A stretch of 64,000 nt of DNA from Sapria himalayana (GCA_029783825.1 JAREIK010000500.1:1026001-1090000), one strand, 5' to 3'; counted from the stretch's first letter, positions 11,640 through 24,639 are shown. Notes: generated by a model from the letters alone, not told the origin. Program-made: numbers and translations.

Positions 11640-13030
11640 ACACACACTTGTGAGGACACATGATTTATTGATTCTAGATCCTCATATCATGTATCTCCAC
11701 ATTGAGAATGATTCTTTTAGTATGAAAACTATGATGATGGAAGTGTCTATATGGGCTACCACACAACTATTAATATTGTAGGTTATGGAAAAGTGAAGAT
11801 GAGAATGCATGATGGGACAATGAAGATGATCACAAGTTTAATGCATATTCTAGGCCATAGAAAAAACCTTATCATAGTTAGTATGATGATAGTTATAGGC
11901 TTTATCTTCACTTGTGATGACAAGTCATGTAGGGCAACCCAGGGACAATGGTCATTGTTTGAGGAAGGCATACTAGATCATTATATAAGTCGATGACTTC
12001 CACTATCCTTTGTTCTAATCATGGCTCCTTCATTTCAGAGTAGGATACCAAAATAGGGAGAAATTTTACAATCTACAGCAAGCATGTAGCCTCTTGAGAT
12101 TAAATGGCAAAAACTACTAGAAGTCATGCTAGGATTAAATGATGTCATGACTCAAATGGTATGGTGACTTGTAAACCTAAATTTGTGACTATTTTCTAAA
12201 GGGCTTGCAACATGTGAGAAGGAAGTTGTGATAAAAGATTAAATAATATTGTGGCATCAAAGATTTGGGCACATCATTGAGAAAATTTTCATGACTACGT
12301 TCTCAAATAAAATTATAGGAGTTTCAAATTACTTGCAAGGGTTTAGATTCTATGAAAACTATTTGTATGAAAACCAAAAGAGAGTAAAGTACAATGATAG
12401 TGCTAGACTTGATACACAATTATTTATTTGGAGAAATATCAAAGGCATCACTTTTGAAATTGAGATACAATATCTCATTTGTCAAAGACTTCTCCAAATA
12501 TATATGGGTATATTTCATTCAGAAGAAGCCAGAAGTGTTGACAAAGTTCAAGGAGTTTAGCATACTAGTAGATAACCTTTTCAACAAGAAGATAAATATT
12601 TTGTGTAAGGATAATGGGGATGAATATTTTTTTTAGTGGATCAACTCTATATCAAGCAAGATATTATGAGGTAGAACACAATCAGAATGATAGCCAAATA
12701 GAATGGTATAATTACAACACTAAACATAATACTAATAGAGAAGATGAGGTGCATGAGAAGCTGGGTGGGCTTGGAGCCAGAGTGTTGGCAGAAGCTATTT
12801 TCATAATGTATTACATAAAGAACTGCCCACCCACATATATTACAGAGGGACATACTCTATTAGAAGTGTTATATGAGAAAAAGCTATGTCTAATTTATCT
12901 AAGTCTTTGGATATGATGCTCATGCACATATGCCAAGGGAGAAGTGAAATTAACTGGACTTCAAATCTATGAAGTGCTTGTTCATTATCTACAAGAAAAT
13001 CATCAAAGGCTACAAACCATGGAAACTGAA
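11640..13030 (+). pseudogene. Copia family B protease and integrase remnant
   Basis: A protease-like segment with IDSRSSYHVSPH (about 11675-11705) is followed by the pre-integrase block (YHTTINIVGYGKVKMRMHDGTMK, 11754-11825). The integrase follows from 12249 with WHQRFGH, FSKYIWVYFIQKK, KFKEFSILVDN and DNGDEYFF. Integrase C-terminal words such as AEAIFIMYYIKNCPPTY occur near 12785-12835. Several frames and stops are involved, so it is non-functional. Confidence 0.75.
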
Positions 13031-13059
13031 GACTAGAATAATAATCTTTTCTATTGTCA

Positions 13060-13620
13060 TCATGTTTAAAAAAGTCCAACGGGCAAGATGGTCATTGTGA
13101 CTCTCCTAAAAGTCATAGTATGAAGAAAGATTGTCATGACTCAACTCAAAACCATGACATGAAACCTAGTTGTTGCTACTCTTCTTATAGGGGTGACATG
13201 AAGTCAAGTCATCACAACTCAACTCAACATCATGACATAAAACTTGGTTGTTATGACTCTTCTTAAAGGGGAGACACGAAGTCAAGTCATTACGACTCAA
13301 CTTAAAGCCATGACATGAAACTTTATTGTCATGATTTTTCTCAAGGGGGTGACATGAAGGTATGCCGCGACTCTTCTCAAAGAGGCGACATTAAGAAAGA
13401 TTTTTACAACTTAACTTAACATCATGATATGAACCCTAGTAGTTGTGACTCCCCTCGAAGGCATAATATGAAAAAAGGACGTCATGACATGGAATTAGGA
13501 TATCACGACTTGGATAATATTGCAACAACAAATGATGAAGTCATGACTCAGAATCCTAAATATGAAATTGACAAGTACCAACTCATTTTAGCAATGTATA
13601 ATGAGTTTGATGAGGAAGCT
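13060..13620 (+). repeat. 78-bp tandem repeats in the integrase-RT linker of copia B
   Basis: Copies of a unit starting CATGACATGAAAC occur at 13153, 13231 and 13309, exactly 78 bp apart, with a further related copy at 13423. Each unit consists of two similar halves of about 39 bp. Because 78 is a multiple of three, the repeat could have been translated as a 26-residue Asp/His/Ser-rich repeat (HDSTQHHDMK-like). It lies where copia polyproteins have the variable linker between integrase and reverse transcriptase. Confidence 0.85.
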
Positions 13621-13632
13621 ATGGAGTCCACA

Positions 13633-14146
13633 TAGAGGTGTCAAACGGGCCTGGCGACCCTAAGTCTGGCCCAGTTCAGCCGTGCCTAGCTCGGCATGAC
13701 ATGATCTAGGACCGTGCCCAGGTTCATCCTAGGCTCATTCCAGGCATATTCTTGCCAAGATTAGTGTCGTGTCATACTGGGGAAATTATGCCCGCGTGCT
13801 GTGCTAAGCACGACCTAGGCACCTAACAAATGGGCATGACATGGGGCATGTAGGGATTCAGTATCACACCCGACTCAATGCCACAACATGGTGATGCAAC
13901 GAGCTGAGCAGTTAGTAGGAGTGCTCGCAAGGCTTTGGGGAGCACCCGTATCCCCAAATCTCAGCACAAATTGGCTCGAAATTGGGCTGAATTTGGCTGG
14001 CAGACCTTGTCGAGCTCACCCTCCAGAGAATATGTCATGCTAAGCACGGTTATTGTAGTGGGCATTTCCTGGCACAACAAGTGGGCTCGTACGGGCTTGA
14101 AAAAAATGGGTCGTGCCAGCCTAGCTCGACATGTTTGATACCTGTA
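13633..14146. mobile_element. hAT-like element inside copia B, 514 bp
   Basis: Starts TAGAGGTGTCAAACGGGCC and ends ATGTTTGATACCTGTA, imperfect inverted ends. Flanks agtccaca (13625-13632) and aatctaca (14147-14154) agree at 6 of 8 positions. The interior is GC-rich with GGCATGACAT and CTAGGCAC words and encodes nothing. It separates the linker from the reverse transcriptase of copia B, so it is younger than that element. Confidence 0.8.
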
Positions 14147-14279
14147 AATCTACACCCACACTAAGAAGGTCTACAAGGGTCATAAATCCACTGATAAGGC
14201 ATGTAGATAGTGCTTTTGCATACCATGCACTTTTTGTCATATGGGATGATCTAAATATTGTGGAGGAGGCCATAACCTA

Positions 14280-15660
14280 TGGGATTCAAAGTAGTGGAAG
14301 CAAGTCATGAAGATCTCTAAAAGATAATAATACCTAGAATCTGGTGGAGTTACATAATGGCTGAAGAGCAATATGTTGAAAGTGGGTATTCAAGTAAAAG
14401 TTTAATGCTGATGGTAATCTTGAGAAGTATAACACATGGTTTGTGGCCACTAAGTATTCTCAGATTGAGTGGGTAGACTATGATAAATTCTTTTCCCTAG
14501 CGATCAAGATGATATGTATTTGGATAGTTCTAGATGTAGAACCTCGATATGATTTAAAAGTAGAGAAGGTAGAAGCAAAAAATAAAATACATGGTGACCT
14601 AGAGGAAGTGATTTTCATGAGACAATTGAAAGGATTCAAGATAAAAGGAAAATAGAACTTGGTATGTAAATTAGAGAAGTCATATATGGTAATCTTGAAA
14701 AGTACATGTAATAATTTTGTGATCCTTACTTTATATGTGAATGATATACTTCTAGCTAGAAATGATAAGAAGATGATCTATATTGTGAATGGATGACTTG
14801 TAAGAAAGTTTGACATGACTGACCTTGGGGATACTAGTAGTATTTTGGGCATATAACATGTTGTTGTATCTCAGAAGTTAGAAAACAGATATATATTGAA
14901 GGGGTACTTCAAATGCTCAACATGTCTAATTGTAAATTGGTTGGTACACATATGCTTATGAGATTAATTTGTATATAGATCACTACCCATTTATATGAGA
15001 TGAAAGGGAAGAAATGAATCTTGATCCATATGCTAGTGTAGTAGGTAGTCTAATGTATGCTATGATGTATACAATACCTATTATTTTATATGTAGTAGGA
15101 GATCAAATTTATGACCAACCAAAGAAATGAGTACTAGAATGTAGTGAAAAGGATAATTAAGTATCTTCGTGTGACTTGTGATTCTATTTTATATTTTGGT
15201 GTAAATGCTAATGGAAATTACTTTGAAGTTGATGATGTTGTGGATACTGATCAAGGTAGAAAAATATATGTCAAAAGATCCACAAGTGAATTTGTATTCA
15301 GATTGTATGGTAGATTGAGAAGCAGGTTGAGTAAGTAATAGCATGTTATAATTCTATCATCAACTGAGATAGAGTACATGACTTTTATTCAAGCATGCAT
15401 GGAAGCCATTTGGATTAGGCATTTATGTTTAGAGCTTGTTTTGAGCAGAAGAACCAAAGGCTCCAATGTAACAATCAAAGTTCTATTCACTTAGCAAAAA
15501 AATCTTACATTTCATGCACAAATAAAACATATTGATATCCAATACCATTTTATCAGAGAATATGTCAAGAAAAACTTTATTCAATTAGAGAAAGTTGATA
15601 TGAATGCGAACTATATGTACTACTTATTGAAGCCAATGGGCATTAAGAAGTTCTTGTGGT
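14280..15660 (+). pseudogene. Copia family B reverse transcriptase and RNase H remnant
   Basis: Reverse transcriptase words include HGDLEEVIFMRQLKGF (about 14600-14650) and LYVNDILLARND (about 14730-14765), where the catalytic YVDD has become YVND. RNase H follows with RTTKGSNVT-like sequence, FHAQIKHIDIQYHFI (about 15510-15560) and a terminal LLKPMGIKKF. Many stops and frame changes occur. The arrangement RT then RNase H then LTR is that of copia. Confidence 0.8.
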
Positions 15661-15705
15661 CCAAAAGCAAGACATGATTGATGAAATATTCACTATGTAT
15701 GAGAA

Positions 15706-16610
15706 TGTTATGATTACCTCATACATCAGTTGAACTCTTGGAAGAAAACTATTTTGAAAAAGAAAGTAATGACCAAAAGAATATGCATCACGACGTGTTG
15801 ATGTCATGATGCAGTTCTTCTTCAACATGATTATATTAACATTCTACTTAACTTTTGAAAGTCACGACATTGTTCTTTAGGCCATGACTCAAGTTATTCT
15901 CATGAAGTAAAATATATTTTTGGGACTGAAATGGTCTCGTGGAGTGAAATATATTATCACAATTATATTTGTTAGCGAGACATTGGATAGATGTCATTAG
16001 TATTGTCATAATATCATTTAATTATATTTATGCGATTAGTAAATTAGAAATTGTAAGAAAAAAAAGAAGAGAACATAATGTACACAATGTAAAACTATAT
16101 TTGTTACTGAGACACTGGATAGTTGTCATTGATATTGTCAAGATATCATTTACTTATATTCATGCTTTGTATTTATGTGATTAGTAAATTAGAATTTGTA
16201 AGAAAGAAGAATAAGAGAACATAATGTACATAATATAAAACAAAAGAAATAAAACATTGATTTCTTATCTGTGCTCTCCACCCCCCCCCCCCCCTCCAAC
16301 TTCAACTTTCTATGTGAAAATCTTATGTGAGTGTGTTTTTTCTCTCTCATAGATTGCATATAATTCTGATTTCAATTGCATCATGCATTTATTCTGACCA
16401 TTTTCATTCCCTATCATTTGGTGGTGAGCTGACGTAGATCCAATGAATGAATGACAAGATACTGTGGGCAACAATTTGTCCGGACATTTTGGCTCGAACC
16501 TTTCTTAGTTTCGATCCTAACATTGGATATCAAAACATTTGGTATGCTAACATTTGAAATCAGAGGGCATGTTAGCCCAAGTGCTAATTCCTAATAGTTA
16601 GTATTATAGT
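15706..16610 (+). repeat. Right LTR of copia family B
   Basis: Starts TGTTATGATTACC, homologous to the left LTR start at 9425. It contains an internal duplication of about 120 bp (ATATTTGTTAGCGAGACATTGG at about 15967 and TATTTGTTACTGAGACACTGG at about 16097) that makes it longer than the left copy, and a poly-C run at about 16279-16292. Confidence 0.7.
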
Positions 16611-17990
16611 GCTTGTTAGCACTATTGACTTGATGTAGTCATAACATCTTAGCTAGCTCCTAAGAAATTAATGTCGAATAAGCAATTTTTTTTTCTAAGA
16701 TATAATTGATTATTCTGCTACCAAAAGGAAAAAGAAAATAATTGAAAAATGCATTAGTAGACTTTATCACTTACAATGGTCTCTACAAATACGATTTAAA
16801 GAAGGTTTTCCCCATGTGATACTAAGGGAGAGAAAAGCTAGTAACATTCTGGATAATATACTCTTTTCATCTAGATTCTACAATTTTGCTTCAAAAAACT
16901 ATTAAGTTTGGGAACTAGGGTAAGATTGTCTGAACCATTTGAGAGATTAACTAAAGTAATTCCTTGGGCTTTGGAGGAAATGTGGTGGAAAGCCTATTTT
17001 GACATGATGAGTGAAGTGATAAACATGATGAGGTATCTCAACATGATCAACTAGTTGACATGACTATTGTTCTAGTTGTTCCCTCATTGAATGAGGATAG
17101 AATAATACTACTCCACTAATTAGTAATTAATCATCTAGATTCTACTACTTTTAATATGTGGGAGTAGTACCCTATAAATAAGAGGGTAAAATACTTAAAG
17201 ATGAGATACTATAATGAAATTATAGTTTTTATGAGGTTAACAATCTATTAAAAATTTTTATCAAAGGCTTTTCTGTAGAATTTTGATTTTGATTTATTTC
17301 TATATTTATTTTAAAATATATTATGATATGCCAACATGCAAAATTTTCTTACTAGTTGGAAGATACAAATATTTTGAGTATATACCACATAAACTAAAGA
17401 GGAGAGAAAACCATAAGAGGCATTTTTCATGTTAGGGTGGAGACAATATATTGGAGGAATAAGACATTAGAATGTGAATTATTGATAATTATGATTGTGC
17501 AAGCTCAAGATGTTGCCCTAACAGAGGGGAAAGCAATCATGATAGTCGTAACATTTATTGAGGATACAAAATCTCAATTAGTGGAAATGTAAACCAAGGT
17601 GAATGAATCCTAAGTGGAAGTTAGGAGAGTTTTATTTGAATTGTAATTTGGACAAACTTCACTTTTCTAGGAGTTTGAGGCTACTGATAAAGAACTTTCC
17701 AAACATAGAGCCAAAGTAAAGGAGGAGAAAGCTAATCTTCAAGAAGATTTTAACAAGACTTTAGAGTAAATATGACATTTGTTATCTCAGATGTTGATGC
17801 TCAGGTTGGAGATATAGGAGCACACTAATTAGCTTTGATAGAAATACTAAGACTAGGATAATTGACTATGACCTTTATGCAATTAATGAAAAAAATTGGG
17901 CTACCCATTTATTTTGGATGTTTGCACCATTATGAGTTGTTAATCCAAAGCATATGTATAGCCTTGCTTGTTATGCCATATGAATTCCAT
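16611..17990. other. Unassigned AT-rich sequence with a coiled-coil-like remnant
   Basis: No known domain recognised. A + strand segment at about 17650-17770 reads as a charged helical sequence (ATDKELSKHRAKVKEEKANL) but is limited by stops on both sides. It may be part of an old transposable-element protein; I cannot name the family. Confidence 0.35.
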
Positions 17991-17999
17991 ATCTTTTTG

Positions 18000-18590
18000 C
18001 ATATTGTTTAGTGACCAATTAGTCAAAGTAAATATCTTTTGTATATGGTTATTAGCAAGCTAGAATGCAATGTTTACATAGTTTAATTTATTTCAGAAGG
18101 ATATAGTTTTTTTTTATTTTATCGAATGCTAAAAAACCTACATATAATCTTTTATCTAGATAATTTCACACTAATTAGTTAAGATTTAGTTTTTATTTAG
18201 CTGACATAATATTGGTAAATCTAAATACAATATTTATCTAATTGGTTATGTACTAGTTAGCCCATAATCATATACAATTTTTATTTAGATGGATGAATGA
18301 CAGTAAGTCTAAGTATGATTTTTTATTTGGTTGGTTACATATTTATTAGCTCAGATGTAATTTTTATCTAGTTGGCCAAGTATACCATTAAGCTCAAATG
18401 CATAGTTTATGTAGTGAATTGTATGCTATGTAGGCTATATGTAGTCTTCATTCTATCAACTGAGTGCAAGTAAGTCCAAAAGAAATTTATTTGGTTAGTT
18501 GTAACCAAGTTTGCTAAATTGTAGTTTTTATTTGGCCAATTGAATACCAATAAACTCGAATGCATTGTTTTTTAGTTGGCTATAGGTACA
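18000..18590 (+). repeat. Degenerate tandem repeat of about 55-65 bp
   Basis: Repeated phrases of the form TTTTTATTTRGTTGGTTA, then TACYARTAAGCTCAAATGCA, recur about eight to ten times with substitutions and length changes. It looks like an ancient minisatellite. Confidence 0.6.
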
Positions 18591-18860
18591 TATGTCAAAC
18601 AAGTGTAGTGTTCATGCCTAGCATAAGGCATGACTCACAATAAAATAGACAAGGCATTTCCTGACAACAAAATAGACAAGGCATTGCCTGGCCCATGTGT
18701 GAGAGTGGTGTGTGCTAACATGAAACGAAAGCATGAGTCCTATCAGGCCCGAAGGTGCAACCAATGACCCACTCATTCCTGCAACATGGTCTCATGCCAT
18801 GTCTAGTCATGCATGATTCATGGGAGGGTTGCCCATGTTTTTTTGGCACAACAATCATAC
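18591..18860. mobile_element. Probable remnant of the GC-rich hAT-like family
   Basis: Relative to its surroundings this is rich in GGCATGAC, TGGCCCATG and CATGCCATG words, with a TATGTCAAACAAGTG start that resembles the family end. No target duplication was found. A 27-bp phrase (ACAAAATAGACAAGGCATT-like) is repeated at about 18635-18690. Confidence 0.4.
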
Positions 18861-19866
18861 AAATTTCAATAGTTATATTCTATATAATGGTAAAAATTAA
18901 GAAATATATATATTTTAAAAAATTATGTAAATCTATAATTTATATATACAACTATTTAAATGTTATTTTGATATAAGTATTTTTTTCTATTCACTAACCA
19001 ACAACTTTTTTGGTAAAACTGTTAAATTTCAAATTTAACATTCACACTTTCATTAATATATAGGCTCTTGATTATCAATGTAATTTAAATTTGCTAAGCA
19101 TGGAGCCCATATGTGTAAGTGGATTATATTATTAGGCAAGATTCTTGTATTTTTATTTATCTTTGGTTAATTACTTATTTTAAACATCCTTATAAAATTC
19201 TAATTTAGAATAGTGTTGGTGAATTTATTTTATAGTAATATTTATAATGAATCCAAGTCAATTAAATGATGATGTTTTTAATATTTTATATTATTAGATT
19301 AAAAGTCCTCCCCTTCATTTAATTTACTACTTAGGCCTCTTCTTCGAAAAAAATTATGCTTAAGAGATAAACCTTTTTTATAGAGTCACTTTAATATACT
19401 AAAAGAGAAAAATAAAAGATAACTGAAAGAATATCCAATGCATTGCAAATAAAAAAAGAATTATATTGCTCCAAACTAGTAGTGAGATGAGATACCTTAG
19501 AAGAATATTAACAATACACCAAAAAAATATGATATATTAGATATAAGGTAAACCTAACTTCAAAATCATTGAAATTAGATCTACTTCAACTTCAGTAATC
19601 TAATTTATATACAGTTATGAATTTGTAAGAGAATGAATAATTATATTGATTTCTAGTATGCGTTTTCCACTAAACTTTACAAAAAATCTTAGTTTTATAT
19701 ATTTTCTCTTGCAAAAATATATCAAACTCCGGATGATTTATCATTTAGAAAATGATACTAAATATCATTTTTTGATGTATAGTTTAGTGGTTTTAGAGAG
19801 AAACTTTACAAAATCTATATTAATAGTTTTAAAGAATTGAGTCTTTCATTATCAATTATCAAGCTC

Positions 19867-19905
<39 letters not shown>

Positions 19906-19990
19906 CCGTTCTCTCTCTCTAAAGCTAAAAATTTTAAATTTTGAAGCTTTTTTATAAAACTTACAAATATAAAGCTTAATTTATTATGGT
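18861..19990. other. Gene-free AT-rich stretch with a CT microsatellite
   Basis: No conserved coding sequence. A (CT)n run lies at about 19867-19918. Confidence 0.6.
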
Positions 19991-20091
19991 GATAGTGATA
20001 GGATGATAGACATTGGAGTTCGATGGTGCTGATGTCAGGTGCCACTGCGGGTTGCTAGTGCTGATTGCCCAAAAAAATGCTACGATCCAGC

Positions 20092-21986
20092 TAGGGGTGT
20101 AACCAAGCCTAGTCGAGCCGAGCATTAGGCAAGCTCGGCTCGGCTCTGCTTTAAAGGAGTTGGATTGAGCTCGGCTCGAGCACAACTTATTCTTGGCTCG
20201 AGCTCAGCTCGAGCTTGTTCTTGAGTTGCTCGAGCTTGCTCGACAAATGCTCATTTGTACCAAGCTCGAGCTTGCTCGCTTGGTTAGCTCATGAGCTCGA
20301 GAAAGAGCTTGTTTAGAGCTTGTTTAAGACTCGTTTAAAGCTTGTTTAAGACTCGTTTAAGGCTCATTTAAAGCTCATTTAAGGCTCGTTTAAAGCTCGT
20401 TTAAGGCTCGTTTAAGGCTCATTTAGAGCTCATTTAGAACACTCATTTAAGGCTTGTTTAGAGAGCTCGTTTAAGGCTCGTTTAGAGCTTGTTTAGAGTT
20501 GATATGAAAATGTTCAAAATAAACCTTAAAATATACAAATCCAATATTACATAACCCAACATATTTAAAGAAAATGTTTATATATGTAACTTACCAGAAT
20601 AGTTTTATAATTTATATTTTTTATTTAAATTTGATGATAAAGATAATATAATTCATTTTATTTTAGCTTGAATCTATATATTTTCTAATTATAAATGTTT
20701 AAATTTTAAAATACTAACTCAAATAATTTTCATTGGTTTTAATTTGTTCAAAAATAAAAGAAGACTATTTATGTCTTTTATAAAACATTAAACATATAGG
20801 TCTGTTTTTTTGTCAAAAAAAGTTTTCCCTTTATTTGTACTTATATATATATAATAGATTATATTTATTTAATATTAATACTTAAACTATATTATGATGT
20901 CATTTATAGGTTTTTTTTAAAGTATATACACTTTGGTAATAACCACCTTAGACAATAAAAAACATTCTCATATTAAGGTGATAAAAATTAAGTAATATAA
21001 AAGTAGTTAAAAACAAAATTGCTTAAAAATTTAAAAAGAAATTATACCTATTTAATACCACAAAATAATACTAATATATACATGTATTAAATAATAAACG
21101 AGCTTGTTCACGAGCTTATTTTAATTATAAAAGTTTAGATTTCTAATTATAAAAGTTTAAATTTTAAAATACAAACTCAAATAATTTTTATTGGTTTTAA
21201 TTTGTTCAAAAATAAAACAAGACTATTTATGTCTTTATATAAAACATTAAACATATAGGTCCGTTTTTTGTCCAACAAAGTTTTCCCTTTATTTGTACTT
21301 TTATATATATAATAGATTATATTTATTTAATATTAATACTTAAACTATATTATGATATCCTCTAAAGGTTTTTTTTTAAGTATATACACTTTGGTAATAA
21401 CCACCTTAGACAATAAAAAACATTCTCATATTAAGGTAATAAAAATTAAGTAATTTTAAGTAATTAAAAATAAAATTGCTTAAAAATTTAAAAAGAAATT
21501 ATACCTATTTAATACCACAAAATAATACTAATATATACATGTATTAAATAATAAACGAGCTTGTTCACGAGCTTATTTAATGAGCTTGTGAATGAGCTTA
21601 CTTAACGAGTCTACTCGCAAGCCTACTTTACGAGCCTATTCACGAGCCTGTTCATGAGTTACATTCACGAGCTTTGGTTCATGAGTTTGTTCACGAGCCT
21701 GGTTAACGAGATTGCTCACGAGCCTATTCATCAGCCTGCTCACGAGCCACAATCACGAGCTTGCTCACGAGCTTGGTTCATGAGCCTGGTTAACGAGCTT
21801 GCTCACGAGCCTGTTTATGAGCTAACGAGCCGATTTTGAGGGTGCTCGGGCTCGGCTCATTTAACTTACGAGCTTCAAAATTATGTTCGGTCTCGGCTCA
21901 TTTAACTTAATAAATGAGTTCGAGCAAGCTTCTAATGAGCCGAACGCCGAGCAGCTCGCGAGTAGCTCGGCTCAGTTACATCCCTA
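20092..21986. mobile_element. hAT-like non-autonomous element, 1895 bp, perfect 8-bp duplication
   Basis: Starts TAGGGGTGTAAC and ends GTTACATCCCTA, flanked by identical gatccagc at 20084-20091 and 21987-21994. Both arms are arrays of GCTCG-containing words: CTCGTTTAAGG-like units (about 20290-20500) on the left, and CACGAGCCTGTT-like units (about 21560-21830) on the right. The AT-rich core is duplicated head to tail, 20685-21142 and 21143-about 21577, a 458-bp period with few differences. There is no transposase. It sits inside the older element whose right part is at 21995-22206. Confidence 0.9.
20685..21577 (+). repeat. 458-bp direct duplication in the core of the hAT-like element
   Basis: Two head-to-tail copies begin CTAATTATAAA at 20685 and 21143 and both end with AATAAACGAGCTTGTTCACGAG. 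They differ by scattered substitutions and very small indels only, so the duplication is recent compared with most of the window. The copies end at the start of the right CACGAGC array, which suggests unequal exchange between array words. Confidence 0.9.
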
Positions 21987-21994
21987 GATCCAGC

Positions 21995-22206
21995 ATGACG
22001 GCACGACTCAGAAATGACCCAGCATAAAAGACACGAAACTGCCTGGACTCATGCCGTTCAAGCCGTGCCAAGCCAGGCATAATCTCAGTCATGCCTTGCT
22101 TGGCATGGCACTTCTCAACTAGGTCCTGCCTGACACGACATAGTGAACTGATTAGGCTATCCAAAAATAGGCGTGCCGGCATGACATGACCCATTTGACA
22201 TTTCTA
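21995..22206. mobile_element. Right part of an older GC-rich hAT-like element
   Basis: The sequence after the nested 1.9-kb element continues with GGCACGAC, GTGCCAAGCCAGGC and GGCGTGCCGGC words and finishes ACCCATTTGACATTTCTA, the family end in reverse. Its left half must lie before 20084 (TGCTACGATCCAGC is where the nested element inserted), but I could not define its left terminus. Confidence 0.65.
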
Positions 22207-22329
22207 CTTATGTCTTATCATATGATTTTTAAGTTGACATGGTAATAGACATTATAAATTATTTGAAATTCAATAAAAAATCAATAATCAAAGAACTATA
22301 AAATCATGATAGTATTATGTTGGAATCCT

Positions 22330-22680
22330 CAAAATCCATGTGGGATCGATATCTAGTTGAAAATTTATTTTATTATTTGTATGACATATATACTTATGGG
22401 ACTGGTTGAATAAGAGAACCTTGCCCAATGAGGTTTACAACTTTTTCTAATCCTAGAAATTAGGTATCATAACTAGTTTATAATAAGTTTTTTGACATCC
22501 TTACTATGAATTATTTAGTTTTATTAGTAAACTTTACTCGATGTAACAATCCTTGAAAAGGTAGTTTTGATTTTAGTAGTTGGATAATAATATCTTAATT
22601 ATGCACATTAATTTATTTTGTTTGACTTGTGTTACTTTTTGAATCTTTTTGTCCGTACTTTTTCATTTTTTTTTGCAGCC
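22330..22680 (+). repeat. 3' end of a gypsy LTR plus 5' leader (left, + strand copy)
   Basis: 22330-22500 resembles the 3' part of the LTRs at 58314-59660 and 51964-54615: the words GATCGATATCTA, TGAAAAT and TATACTTATGG occur in the same order. The following leader ends in a T-rich tract and TTTGCAGCCACCACAT, like the leader at 54620-54850. The LTR head is missing, probably lost before or when the hAT element inserted. Confidence 0.6.
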
Positions 22681-22689
22681 ACCACATCA

Positions 22690-24120
22690 ATTATGAGCAG
22701 AAACTCTAAGATTGAGCTAGCACCTTTGTACCTAGAGATTGAGAGAACTAAAAAAGCACTTTTGAGATTGAGTTGAGAAAAAATCAATGTAATGAATTGA
22801 TAGCAATAGATAGGCCAAAGAAGGTGATGAGAAAGTTGTCCAATAGCCAAGCAGTCACCACACTCTAGGATACTATTAGTGGCCTACTATGATGGACAAC
22901 TATTTTGGGATTCAGATTCAACATGTGGAAGTCAATTATTTTGAGTTGAAACCAAGTCTGATAGTGATGGTTTAGTAATATTAGTATAGTGGAAGGATAT
23001 CATAGGATCCAAATGGTATGTCACAATATTTCTAGAGTTATGCAACACAATTAAAATGAGTGGAGTTAGACCAAATACCATTAGGTTAAACCTATTTTAT
23101 TTTTCTGAGAGACAAGACACAAAGTTAGTTCCAATGTTTATCTCATGGCTCGAATGAGAGTTGAGATTAACTTGTGCAACTTTTACTCATAAAGTTCTAC
23201 CACCATCAAATCATCTCATTGTTACAGAGTGAGATAAACCAATTCTATCATGATAAGTTAGAGACTTTGTATGATGCTTGAGATTAGTTTATAGAGTTAT
23301 TGAGGAGATGCCCTTAACACGAGTTTGAGTTATGATTCCAAGATTTAATTTTCTATAGGCTGAAATATATATTGAGGTGCGCGATTGGTGTGGCCTTGTG
23401 TGGGTTGATTATGAACAAATCATCATAGGAAGCACATTAATTATTTGAAGAGTTAGCAATGAACAACTACCAAACTTTGAACAAACATATATATGGGTGA
23501 AAACAAGCTAAAGTGTTGGAGTTGAAGATGGTAGCATTTCTTAAAAAGTTTGAAGCCTAAGAGTAGAAATGAAAATGAGCGGGAGAAATTGCTACTATGT
23601 AATCAAAAAAAGATAATGAATTTTGACTCCATTTATCAAGTGGAGGGGGCAACTAGTTTGCAAAAAAAAAAAAGCATGAATATCCCAAAAATTTGAATAA
23701 ATGTGAATGTCACAAAGAAATGTTACCATCTTTATGGTAGCATCCAATCATGAAAAAGCATAGAATTTTTTTATATGGAGACCATGAAAATAGGCCGTAA
23801 AAAGTGGAACAAGTCCCAAAGAATTTTGGAATTAATTTTATGGGACATAATATTTAAGGGGGGTCAAGTTAGTTGTATCTACATTTAAGACCTAATAAAA
23901 TCTTTAATCAATGGTGCATTGATAGAATTACTGACTAAGAAGAAACAAAGAAATAATTTTCAAGAGGACCATATAAAGAGGCTTGAGATGAAGTTGGAGC
24001 AAATGAATGTAAAAATAAAGAATATAGATAATCAAATCAGATAATTGATAATATTAGTGAAAGAGAAGAGTGTCAATTAACTACTAAGTAATACTAAGAG
24101 AAAATCATAGGAGTCCTTTT
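22690..24120 (+). pseudogene. Gypsy gag remnant (+ strand)
   Basis: The translation around 23230-23330 reads FYHDKLETLYDAW followed by FIELLRRCP and HEFEL, the conserved retrotransposon gag core of gypsy elements (family form LYEAWERFKDLLRRCPHHG). Further on, MNNYQTLNKHIYG and a helical LEMKLEQMNVKIKN near 23990-24030 correspond to the gag C-terminal part. Stops and frame changes are frequent, so it is dead. Confidence 0.8.
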
Positions 24121-24639
24121 TAATTATGCTTGAAAGTGGAAAAGAGATTGAGGGGAAACAATTAGAGGAAGTTGAAATAGGGAGAGCTAGAATTGATAAT
24201 GACATGACTTTCCCAAAATTGTGGCTCCTACCATGGCATTTTCAAAAGCCATGACTCTCAATACCATGCCATCTTCCAAAAATCATGGTGCCTGAGGAAT
24301 AGAAACCTTAATTCCATTTCCTAGTTATGATAGAATAAAAAGTATTGGAGGAGAAAATAGAGATTATCTGAAACACTGAAAAGATGAATATGAAAAAAAA
24401 TGATGCTAAAAGTGATTTTTCTCCAAACCTTTATTTTTCACAATATTTTAGAAATGAGAAATTAAATAAACAATTTGAAAAGTTCTCAATATTTTATGTG
24501 AGTAAGAAGTAAACATCTCAATCACTAAGATGTCTCAAATATTGAATTATATACAATTCATGAAGGATGTTATCAGTAGTAAGAGAAAGTTAGATATGCT
24601 TGACATGATGAATATGATGGAGAAATATATTATAATTAT

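Noticed and set aside
13153..13430. CRISPR-like regularly spaced repeat
   Set aside because: The 78-bp units are contiguous without unique spacers and belong to a plant retroelement.
17650..17770. Host coiled-coil gene exon
   Set aside because: Short, bounded by stops on both sides, and no splice signals in suitable places.
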